The notes under the pieces: generated by a model | Database searches by the model: none | What the model was told of the DNA's origin: nothing | Seen by the model: the letters and a program-made list of their open reading frames with translations, nothing else | From: Marinagarivorans sp. UBA5868 | GTDB lineage: Bacteria > Pseudomonadota > Gammaproteobacteria > Pseudomonadales > Cellvibrionaceae | NCBI GenBank assembly: GCA_002432095.1 | Contig: DJFQ01000257.1 | Location: forward strand, 19,542-29,711 | Length of the DNA stretch: 10,170 nucleotides | Reading direction: 5' to 3' | In this document: positions 1-6,122 of the stretch, one piece after another | Layout: the number at the start of each line of letters is the position of its first letter | How positions within the stretch are numbered: position 1 is the first letter of the stretch | Translations under genes and position numbers: made by a program

Positions 1-275
1 CATATCGTACAAATATTGTTTTTCTGGGATTTACCTCACACCAAAAAACACGTGCGGCGCACACATTCCCACAAAGCTTTAATTGCTTTTTGCCATTGGT
101 CGGGAATTTCTCCCAAGCCAATTTACTCAGAAAAGAAAAAATGTGAAAAAAGCCCAAAAATATCGCTAAATTTTGTTATCCAAGTGCCATGAGCGTGTTA
201 CTAGAGTGTTAATAACAGTTTGATTATCTGTGCTAGCTTAATCGGTGATATATGGGGCAAAAACCGCAATTCTTA

Positions 276-299
276 GTGACAGAATTTTGGTGACAGAAT
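276..299. repeat. 10-bp direct repeat GTGACAGAAT, two copies
   Basis: Two exact copies lie at 276-285 and 290-299, 14 bp start to start, upstream of the esterase. They could be a pair of binding half-sites for an activator or part of a promoter (GTGACA matches 5 of 6 of the -35 consensus). The role is inference. Confidence 0.5.
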
Positions 300-338
300 A
301 AAGCCTCAGTGAAAATCAACAAAGTGCGGGTGGGACAC

Positions 339-374
339 TTCCATACATTGAAATTATCTTTTTCAAATATGGAA
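339..374. repeat. Inverted repeat, about 14-bp arms with 7-nt loop
   Basis: The left arm TTCCATACATTGAAA (339-353) and right arm TTTCAAATATGGAA (361-374) are reverse complements except for one interior mismatch/bulge, around the loop TTATCTT. It lies about 65 bp before the esterase ATG. It could be an operator dyad or a leader-RNA hairpin. The arms are AT-rich and no U run follows, so it is not a terminator. Confidence 0.55.
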
Positions 375-440
375 ACAATGGGACATAAATTCCGCCTGTT
401 TTCATTTCGCAATTTCACAATAACAACAAGTGTGGCACTT

Positions 441-2123
441 ATGAAAAACAAAACATTAAAAAAACTCCTGCTGGTTGCCGGACTGGCCGCGTTGCCATTC
501 ACCGCCAGCGCAGCGCCCGATCCTAATTTCCATATTTATCTGATGCTGGGCCAATCCAACATGGAAGGCACAGCGCCCATTCAATCCCAGGACAATTCAA
601 CCAATCCGCGGGTACAGGTTCTGCAAAGTCAAACCTGCAGTGGTGGCCTGACTTACGGCACCTGGCGTGCTGCAACCCCAACGCTAATTCGCTGCCCACG
701 CAACGGCGGCGGCCTCGGCCCTGGTGATACTTTTGGCGATACGCTGGCGGAAAACCTACCCGAAAGTATCAAGATCGGTCTTGTGGGCGGTGCCTACGGT
801 GGCGCCAAGATTGAATACTTTATGAAGAATTGCGGCGGCGACTGCACTCCACCTTACGGTGGCATCAGCGGCGCCCCCAACAATGGCACCCGGGGTTATG
901 ACTGGGTATTGGACTTGGCCAAGAAAGCCCAGGAAGTGGGTGTGATCAAAGGCTTTATTTTCCATCAAGGTGAGAGTAATTCCGGTCAGCAAGACTGGCC
1001 GCAAAAGGTCAACACTTTTGTCACCGATCTGCGCCGCGATCTCGGCTTGACCGCCGAAAACAGCCCTTTTATCGCTGGTGAACTGCCTTATACAGGTTGC
1101 TGTATGGGCCACAACACCCTGGTCAACCGTTTGCCTACAGTGGTCGCGAATGCACACGTGGTGTCCGCCGGACCCGAAAACGGCATGACACTGGGCGACA
1201 TCGGCGATCGACTGCACTGGAACTCCGCCGCCGTGCGCATCATGGGCCAGCGGTACGCGAATAAGATGCTTGAAGTTGCCGATCTCGACCCAGGCCCGCA
1301 AGACTGTGGCATGGATGAGGGCGACTTAGTCTGCTGCAACATCAGCGCAGATCCCGATGGCGACGGTTGGGGCACCCAAGACGGCATGATGTGTAAAGTC
1401 ACAACAGGCACTACAGGCTATATCCCGCCGAATCCCGAAGATGTTGTTGCGGCCATCAACGTTGGCGCCACTGCTGGTGCCTCTTATGACGGCGTTTACT
1501 ATCAAGCGGACGCCCACTTCTCTGGCGGCACACCGAATACCACCGCCGATGCTGTCAGCGGTGCCGACGGCAGCGCTGTTTTTCAGAGCGAGCGCTACGG
1601 TGATGTGGTTTACGAAATTCCGGTAATGAATGGCAGCTACAGCGTCGAACTGCATATGGTTGAGATGTATCAGACGGCAGCGAACGCACGTCTGTTCAGC
1701 GTTGATGTGGAAGGCATGACGGCAGTGAACAATATCGACCTCTTCGCCCGCGTCGGCCACGATACCGCTTACACCACCCCAAAAATCAACACCACGGTCA
1801 ATGACCGCAGCCTTACCATTGAAGTCACCACCACGATGGATAACGGCACACTCAGCGGCATTCTGGTGCGGGAGATTTCTTCGTCCAGTTCGAGCAGCTC
1901 CAGCTCATCATCTAGCTCCAGCAGTTCGAGTTCGTCATCCAGTTCTAGCAACTCATCAAGTTCGAGCTCATCAAGTTCGAGTTCGTCCAGCTCCTCCGGT
2001 AGCAACAATTCCAGTGGCGGTTCTCCGACCTCCCCCGGCACTGGTGGCGGCAGTATCGACTGGCTGTTTTTGAGCCTTCTCGGCCTGCCCCTGCTGGCTC
2101 GCCGACGCAACCTCCACGCATGA
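441..2123 (+). CDS. Secreted CE6-like acetyl (xylan) esterase with malectin-like domain, polyserine linker and GlyGly-CTERM anchor
   Basis: A 560-residue exported carbohydrate esterase that probably removes acetyl groups from xylan. Residues 1-24 form a Sec signal peptide, cleaved near TASA/AP. The SGNH-type domain (about 28-280) has GQSNMEG with nucleophile Ser39, HQGESN (175-180), and DRLHW supplying Asp256 and His259, as in CE6/sialate-O-acetylesterase-like families. A short Cys/Asp-rich segment (289-318, DPDGDGWG) follows, then a malectin-like beta-sandwich (about 336-478), polyserine (480-519), and a tail of GGG (535-537), hydrophobic helix and RRR (554-556) typical of GlyGly-CTERM. The ATG at 441 was chosen because it directly precedes the signal peptide; a 44-codon GTG extension to 309 would bury it. 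The Shine-Dalgarno is weak. The GH10 gene downstream supports a xylan role. The exact substrate is inferred. Confidence 0.88.
   Translation: MKNKTLKKLLLVAGLAALPFTASAAPDPNFHIYLMLGQSNMEGTAPIQSQDNSTNPRVQVLQSQTCSGGLTYGTWRAATPTLIRCPRNGGGLGPGDTFGDTLAENLPESIKIGLVGGAYGGAKIEYFMKNCGGDCTPPYGGISGAPNNGTRGYDWVLDLAKKAQEVGVIKGFIFHQGESNSGQQDWPQKVNTFVTDLRRDLGLTAENSPFIAGELPYTGCCMGHNTLVNRLPTVVANAHVVSAGPENGMTLGDIGDRLHWNSAAVRIMGQRYANKMLEVADLDPGPQDCGMDEGDLVCCNISADPDGDGWGTQDGMMCKVTTGTTGYIPPNPEDVVAAINVGATAGASYDGVYYQADAHFSGGTPNTTADAVSGADGSAVFQSERYGDVVYEIPVMNGSYSVELHMVEMYQTAANARLFSVDVEGMTAVNNIDLFARVGHDTAYTTPKINTTVNDRSLTIEVTTTMDNGTLSGILVREISSSSSSSSSSSSSSSSSSSSSSSSNSSSSSSSSSSSSSSSGSNNSSGGSPTSPGTGGGSIDWLFLSLLGLPLLARRRNLHA
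1878..1997 (+). repeat. Polyserine linker tract (40 codons)
   Basis: Thirty-nine Ser codons and one Asn (AAC at 1950-1952) join the malectin-like domain to the C-terminal anchor. AGY and TCN serine codons are freely mixed, so the DNA is only a loose repeat. Such linkers are typical of secreted polysaccharidases in Cellvibrionaceae and act as flexible spacers. Confidence 0.93.
2043..2120 (+). other. GlyGly-CTERM-type sorting signal of the esterase
   Basis: The last 26 residues comprise a Gly triplet, Ser-Ile-Asp, a 13 to 15-residue hydrophobic stretch rich in Leu and an Arg triplet near the end. This tripartite layout matches GlyGly-CTERM domains, which in other Gammaproteobacteria are cut by rhombosortase after export and link to type II secretion. 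Rhombosortase is not in this window, so processing is inference. Confidence 0.75.
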
Positions 2124-2130
2124 TCCCCCA

Positions 2131-2160
2131 CCCGCCCGGCAGCCGCCGGGCGGGTTCTCT
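2131..2160 (+). terminator. Rho-independent terminator after the esterase
   Basis: A perfect 10-bp GC stem, CCCGCCCGGC (2131-2140) and GCCGGGCGGG (2145-2154), closes a 4-nt loop AGCC and is followed by TTCTCT. The T run is poor but the stem is very strong. It starts 8 nt after the stop codon, so the esterase and xylanase are probably separate transcripts. Confidence 0.8.
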
Positions 2161-2212
2161 GCTATCTCTAGAATTCCGCTACCCCTAGCCCACCTACCCC
2201 TATCTCCACACC

Positions 2213-2218
2213 TATAAT
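2213..2218 (+). promoter_or_regulatory. Possible -10 box of the xylanase promoter
   Basis: A perfect TATAAT hexamer lies 142 bp before the xylanase GTG and downstream of the esterase terminator. No good -35 is seen 16-18 bp upstream (the bases there are C-rich), so it would need an activator or be a chance match. Confidence 0.25.
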
Positions 2219-2341
2219 GCATACGCTGCTTTCCACACCTATGAAGGCGGCATCTGAACGGAATACGCCGCAACCACTCCTATACCCTGGCAATCCGCAG
2301 ACGGATATTCTGACGCGAACCAAACCTACATCTTTAACAAC

Positions 2342-2350
2342 CAAAAGAGA
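2342..2350 (+). promoter_or_regulatory. Ribosome binding site supporting the GTG start
   Basis: A purine run AAAAGAGA lies about 10 nt before the GTG at 2360. With the twin-arginine motif encoded straight after the start, it supports GTG over the later ATG codons at 2411 and 2414. Confidence 0.5.
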
Positions 2351-2359
2351 TCATTTGCC

Positions 2360-3499
2360 GTGACCTACTCGAGACGACATTTCCTCCTCCATTCCTCCAT
2401 TGGCCTGGCCATGATGAGCACCATCAAAATGAATGCTCTGGCGAAAGCCATGAATGAAGTGGGATTAAAGGACTACTTCAAGGACGACTTCAAAATCGGC
2501 ACTGCCATCAGCGGCAAACTGATGAAAGAACTGCCGACGGATTACGAACAACTGATTACCCGTGAATTCAACGCCATCACCATGGAAAACGAAATGAAAT
2601 GGGAGCGCGTACATCCACGTCCAGGGGTTTGGGATTGGGCCATTCCAGATAAATTCGTCGACTTTGGAGTACGTAATGATATGTATATTGTCGGCCATGT
2701 GCTGGTTTGGCACTCGCAGACACCAAAGTGGGTGTTCGAAGATACCAACGGCAAACCGCTATCGCGCGAAGCACTGCTTTCTCTGATGCAACAGCATATC
2801 GAAGCAGTCGTCGGCCGTTACAAAGGAAGAATCGCCGCATGGGACGTCGTGAACGAATCCGTCGACGAAGGCAAGGGCTGGCGCAAAAGTGCGTGGCTAA
2901 ACATTATTGGTCCCGAATTTATGGAAAAGTCCTTCCAATTTACTCGCGAAGTCGACCCTAAGGCTCATTTGTTATACAACGACTACAACATGCACAACCC
3001 AGACAAACGCGCTTTCGTCGTCAATTTTGTCAACACATTCAAAAAGCAGGGAATTCCGATTGATGGCATAGGAATGCAAGGTCATGTGGGCTTGGGATAT
3101 CCAGACATCAAAGAATTTGAAAAGAGCATCGAAGCCTATGCCGCCACCGGCTCACGGGTTCATATTACCGAGCTGGATATGGACGTGTTACCCGAAGCCT
3201 GGGATCACATAGGCGCAGAAATCTCCACCAATTTTGCCTATTCAAAAAAACTTGACCCCTATACGAAAGGGCTGCCGCAAAAAATGGAAGACAAGCTCAC
3301 CCGACGTTATGAAGAATATTTCAAGCTTTTCCTCAAGCATCGAGACAAAATCGAGCGAGTAACCTTTTGGGGAACCGGAGATGCAGAATCGTGGAAAAAT
3401 GACTTTCCGGTAAAAGGACGGACCAACTATCCCTTATTATTCGACCGACAGTACAATAAAAAACCGGCTTATCACGCCGTGGTAAATTTAAAGAAATAA
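2360..3499 (+). CDS. GH10 endo-beta-1,4-xylanase with Tat signal peptide
   Basis: A 379-residue glycoside hydrolase family 10 enzyme that cleaves internal beta-1,4 bonds in xylan with retention. The N-terminus (YSRRHFLL, then a hydrophobic stretch, then ALAKA) is a twin-arginine signal, so export of the folded protein is expected. Single-domain GH10 landmarks occur in order: TMENEMKW (74-81), HVLVWHSQTP (113-122), WDVVNES with acid/base Glu166, NDYN (207-210), MQGH (239-242), HITELDMDV with nucleophile Glu271, and WGTGDAESW (337-345). Both catalytic glutamates are intact and the length suits a catalytic domain without binding modules. Residues 297-312 (KLDPYTKGLPQ) form an insert resembling loops of Cellvibrio membrane-linked Xyn10B/Xyn10D enzymes that act on short xylo-oligosaccharides; that comparison is from memory. 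The in-frame region upstream of GTG offers no start before a TGA at 2255. Confidence 0.95.
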   Translation: MTYSRRHFLLHSSIGLAMMSTIKMNALAKAMNEVGLKDYFKDDFKIGTAISGKLMKELPTDYEQLITREFNAITMENEMKWERVHPRPGVWDWAIPDKFVDFGVRNDMYIVGHVLVWHSQTPKWVFEDTNGKPLSREALLSLMQQHIEAVVGRYKGRIAAWDVVNESVDEGKGWRKSAWLNIIGPEFMEKSFQFTREVDPKAHLLYNDYNMHNPDKRAFVVNFVNTFKKQGIPIDGIGMQGHVGLGYPDIKEFEKSIEAYAATGSRVHITELDMDVLPEAWDHIGAEISTNFAYSKKLDPYTKGLPQKMEDKLTRRYEEYFKLFLKHRDKIERVTFWGTGDAESWKNDFPVKGRTNYPLLFDRQYNKKPAYHAVVNLKK

Positions 3500-3512
3500 A
3501 TAAAGAATAAAT

Positions 3513-3544
3513 AAAAATGGCCAGAATCACTGGCCATTTTCTTT
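3513..3544. terminator. Bidirectional terminator between convergent genes
   Basis: An 11-bp perfect stem, AAAATGGCCAG (3514-3524) and CTGGCCATTTT (3530-3540), with loop AATCA. On the + strand it is followed by CTTTT and on the - strand by a T-rich run, so it can end both the xylanase (+) and the small exported protein gene (-). Confidence 0.9.
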
Positions 3545-3557
3545 TGCGTTACCGCAA

Positions 3558-3920
3558 TTACTCACCCATTCCCAACCATTTGCCATCCTTGTCCTTTTTG
3601 CAGTTCTCAGCCCACTCTTCCTTCATTTCCTTTTTTGATTCCTTGAGTGATTCGTAACGATCAAACTCTTCATCAGACATAACAGCTTTCAGCTGCTCTT
3701 CTTTTTGATCGCGCAAATCGCTGATTTGGTCTTTAGCGCGGTCTTTAATCTGTCCTGCCTGATCATCGTAGCGGCTCATAATATCTTCCACTTGCTCCGC
3801 CTTGGTTTCATTTAAATTAAGAGATTTGATGAAATCTTTCTCATGCTTCTCGCCCGCAACAGCGCCGAAAGAAGCCGAAGCCGCCAACAAACCCGCCATC
3901 ATCATAACTTTAGTTTTCAT
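3558..3920 (-). CDS. Small exported Spy/CpxP-like coiled-coil protein
   Basis: A 120-residue protein with a Sec signal peptide (1-22, cleaved near AVA/G). The mature part is highly charged and predicted helical: KSLNLNETKAEQVEDIM (32-48) resembles the LTxxQ-type helix of the Spy/CpxP superfamily, followed by heptad-like Lys/Glu/Asp repeats (49-105). The C-terminal NCKKDKDGKWLG holds a single Cys. Periplasmic Spy/CpxP proteins act as chaperones or envelope-stress adaptors, but similarity here is at the level of pattern and length, so function is tentative. The start is supported by a good ribosome binding site, and the gene ends at the terminator shared with the convergent xylanase. It has no obvious link to xylan degradation. 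Confidence 0.75.
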   Translation of the reverse strand: MKTKVMMMAGLLAASASFGAVAGEKHEKDFIKSLNLNETKAEQVEDIMSRYDDQAGQIKDRAKDQISDLRDQKEEQLKAVMSDEEFDRYESLKESKKEMKEEWAENCKKDKDGKWLGMGE

Positions 3921-3927
3921 ATTAGTA

Positions 3928-3933
3928 CCCTCT
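3928..3933 (-). promoter_or_regulatory. Ribosome binding site of the small exported protein
   Basis: AGAGGG on the - strand, 7 nt before the ATG at 3920, sets the start codon clearly. Confidence 0.8.
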
Positions 3934-4114
3934 ATTTCTATGTTGGTAGTCTCGGGTTAAAACCCATGCAGGATTGTCGAGAGCAATATTGATGCCTAAA
4001 AAAATATGGCGGAAATTACCGATTTTTCTTGGTTTTTCCAAAAGCAATTAGCGCATTTCTCACTTCGTCACTCATTTTTTCAGCGCGACGTGAAAATTCT
4101 ACAAAAAAATTAAC

Positions 4115-4186
4115 TAATGATCCGCTTAGGGAATTGAGTGACAGTGAGTTCAGCAAATTGAGCAATCGTTGGGGAGCGGACCATTA
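4115..4186 (-). terminator. Long-loop inverted repeat, possible operon terminator
   Basis: Arms TAATGATCCGCT (4115-4126) and AGCGGACCATTA (4175-4186) match at 11 of 12 positions; in the - strand transcript the odd pair becomes a G-U wobble. On the - strand the stem is followed by GTTAATTTTTTTG. It starts about 20 nt after the glycosyltransferase stop, as expected for the operon end. The 48-nt loop is long for a classical terminator, so another RNA structure or binding site is possible. Confidence 0.45.
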
Positions 4187-4205
4187 GCCAGACGCAGCAG
4201 AAATG

Positions 4206-5471
4206 TCATTTTTTACCATCAGCAATTAAACAACCAATTTTTTCCTGAACCAGCTCCAGTTCAACATTCCACTGGCGTAGCCACTGATCCCAACGAGTGG
4301 CACCACCGCTGGAATGGGTGATTTTTTGGTCGACAAGTTTTCTATATAGCTCGAGCATTTGTTGGGTACACGCCGAGATACTTACGGTCCGTGCCGCTTG
4401 TATAGCAGCGCAGCGCATCACATCGAATCGCTGTGGCTGCGCGACAATATTTTCGATCGCCGCACAGAAATCTTGCGGCGCGGCATCGGCTGGCAACAAA
4501 TAGCCGGAGACATCATGAGTCACCATATCCCTCGCGCCGGTTGCATCCAGTGCAAAGACAGGATTACCTGCCGCCATTGCTTCGGAAAGCACCAGTCCTT
4601 GAGTGTCACTATGAGAAGTAAAAATAAAAATATCCATGGCCGCATAAGCATCCGCACATGCCTGGCCCTGCAAAAGCCCCGCAAAAACCAACTGGTCTGC
4701 AAGACCCTTCGCTGCAAACCGCTCTTTGAACATGGCGACAAGGTCGCCTTCACCCGCAAGCAAAAAGCGCCGGGCATCAGGCTCCGCGGCGACAAACTCG
4801 ATTACCACCTTCGCCAGATACGCCAGATTTTTTTCCTCATTGAGCCTTCCGAGATGACCAATAACAAAATGCTCGGGCGCTATTCCGTGCTGCTGACGAA
4901 ATGAAGCCCCATCGCCACTGCCAAAAAAATCCGCGTCTACCCCCGTGGGAATGGAGGATATGAGCGTTTTGACGCCGCGCTTGCGAATAATACCCGCCAC
5001 ACTCTGGGTGGGCGCTACCACATGATCGACAAGATTGGCGTATGCAACAGGCAATTTGAGCGCTATATCCGTCATCAGCCGCCAGTTCATGGGAAACCAG
5101 TGAAGGTAACGCTCCATAAAAGTGTGATGCGTGTAAACAATTGGAACCTGCAGAAGGCGCGCCATGCGCACTGCAGAATCACCCAACAGAAACGGTTGAT
5201 GGCTGTGAATAATATCCGGCCGGAAATTGCGCACCCGCTCCACCAATTCAGACGGGAAACCTAAAACCACCGAATGTGGGCTACCATTGATGCGCTTCAC
5301 CGCCGGAACCCGAAGAACCTCTTGCGTGGAATGCGAAGCGCCGTGGTATTCCGGGGCCACAATCAGCACCGAGTGCCCGCAACGACGCATTCCTGCGGCA
5401 AAAACGTCGATGGATTTTTCGATACCACCTACGCTTGGATAATAGGTATTGGTAAACATGGCGATATTCAT
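4206..5471 (-). CDS. GT4-family glycosyltransferase
   Basis: A 421-residue GT-B fold retaining glycosyltransferase with no signal peptide, expected in the cytoplasm or at the inner membrane face. The N-terminal Rossmann domain has FTNTYYPSVGGIEKS (6-20) and HSHQPFLLGDSAVRMA (89-104); the linker has IPTGVD (174-179); the C-terminal donor-binding domain has GHLGRLNEEKNL (205-216) and the nucleotide-sugar motif SDTQGLVLSEAMAAG (288-302). In this EX7E-type motif the first Glu is Asp289 while Glu297 is kept. The overall pattern resembles lipid or polysaccharide glucosyl/mannosyltransferases such as diacylglycerol glucosyltransferases, but the acceptor is unknown. The extra tail (about 385-421) is rich in Trp and charged residues. 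The ATG overlaps the upstream gene's stop by 4 nt (ATGA), indicating translational coupling as the last gene of the operon. Confidence 0.9.
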   Translation of the reverse strand: MNIAMFTNTYYPSVGGIEKSIDVFAAGMRRCGHSVLIVAPEYHGASHSTQEVLRVPAVKRINGSPHSVVLGFPSELVERVRNFRPDIIHSHQPFLLGDSAVRMARLLQVPIVYTHHTFMERYLHWFPMNWRLMTDIALKLPVAYANLVDHVVAPTQSVAGIIRKRGVKTLISSIPTGVDADFFGSGDGASFRQQHGIAPEHFVIGHLGRLNEEKNLAYLAKVVIEFVAAEPDARRFLLAGEGDLVAMFKERFAAKGLADQLVFAGLLQGQACADAYAAMDIFIFTSHSDTQGLVLSEAMAAGNPVFALDATGARDMVTHDVSGYLLPADAAPQDFCAAIENIVAQPQRFDVMRCAAIQAARTVSISACTQQMLELYRKLVDQKITHSSGGATRWDQWLRQWNVELELVQEKIGCLIADGKK

Positions 5472-6118
5472 TCTTTAAATTCCGTATTCGTAAATAAACG
5501 CCTCGCGCAACGTCGACGCTTGATTAGCCACGCTGTGCCAAACACCGCAAATAGGGCGACACCAAACCAGAAAAATGCGCCATCTCCGGCAATCTTCCCC
5601 AGCAACAAATACGGCAGCGCCGCAAGAACTTGTGACAATGTGCCAAGACCAAAATAGAGTTTTCGATCAACCCCTGACAGGGCAATATAAATGGGCTTAA
5701 AAATATAGGAAATTCCAGGAATCCAGGTAGTAGCAAAAATGAAAAGTGCATTGTCAACCAAACTGCTAGCCTGCCGGGAAGGCGGTAACAGCTGCTTTTT
5801 CTGCATTTTTTCTTTTAGGCTGCCGGCCATTGAGCTGTAGCTCAACACCAGCACCAAAAGATGGTGCAACAGTATCACCACTGTGGTAATCCCCAGCGCA
5901 ATCCAAAAAGGAAACATAACAGCGAGGGTGATCAGCAACGGGCTTAAGGGGACACCCAGCAACGGCGCAACGAGCACAACCAACGCCATGTATCCCGGCG
6001 GCGCGTGCTGCAATTTTTCAAGAGCCTGATTTAAATCCAGATGCCAATGTACTGCGAACGCCACCACCGTTAACAGCGCAATAGCAATGAACACACTGGT
6101 CAATACCGATCGGCTCAT
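5468..6118 (-). CDS. VTT/DedA-like multi-pass inner membrane protein
   Basis: A 216-residue integral membrane protein with about five to six hydrophobic segments (roughly 5-25, 43-70, 71-95, 122-147, 155-176, 181-199), a basic RRRCARR after the last one and a short acidic tail. GVPLSPLLITLAVMFPFWIALG (55-76) and IPGISYIFKPIYIALSGV (133-150) followed by GTLSQVLAALPYLLLG resemble the two halves of the VTT (SNARE-associated/DedA/TVP38) domain, including the Pro-Gly re-entrant segment. Some family members move lipids across membranes. The ATG at 6118, 4 nt after the glycosidase stop, was chosen; a longer reading back to 6229 overlaps that gene by more than 100 nt, and an ATG at 6160 is a weaker alternative. 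AGAGG lies about 12 nt upstream, rather far. It may serve the glycosyltransferase as a lipid-handling partner; that is inference. Confidence 0.72.
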   Translation of the reverse strand: MSRSVLTSVFIAIALLTVVAFAVHWHLDLNQALEKLQHAPPGYMALVVLVAPLLGVPLSPLLITLAVMFPFWIALGITTVVILLHHLLVLVLSYSSMAGSLKEKMQKKQLLPPSRQASSLVDNALFIFATTWIPGISYIFKPIYIALSGVDRKLYFGLGTLSQVLAALPYLLLGKIAGDGAFFWFGVALFAVFGTAWLIKRRRCARRLFTNTEFKE

Positions 6119-6122
6119 GAAA

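Larger units (their letters stand above)
1..440. other. AT-rich non-coding region upstream of the esterase gene
   Basis: No convincing gene is visible on either strand here. The stretch is clearly more AT-rich than the coding regions, with several A and T runs. It contains a weak imperfect hairpin at 96-121 (TTGG..GGGA / TCCC..CCAA), GTGTTA repeated at 195-200 and 206-211 (11 bp apart, one helical turn), a short palindrome TGTTAATAACA at 207-217, a direct repeat at 276-299 and an inverted repeat at 339-374. I could not pick a sigma70 promoter with confidence; the GTGACA hexamers of the direct repeat resemble a -35 box but lack a good -10. It is likely the regulatory region of the esterase. 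Confidence 0.6.

Noticed and set aside
309..440. N-terminal extension of the esterase to a GTG at 309
   Set aside because: It would place 44 residues without export features before a textbook signal peptide that starts at the ATG at 441, and it would read through the inverted repeat.
756..1301. 181-codon antisense frame opposite the esterase
   Set aside because: It lies wholly inside a well-supported gene with intact catalytic motifs and shows no family resemblance of its own.
4108..4192. Integron attC site at the long-loop inverted repeat
   Set aside because: Size and symmetry are suggestive, but the ends do not fit the RYYYAAC and GTTRRRY core boxes and there is no integron integrase or cassette array.
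4359..4904. 181-codon + strand frame opposite the GT4 gene
   Set aside because: It is contained within the glycosyltransferase, whose donor-site motifs are encoded on the opposite strand.
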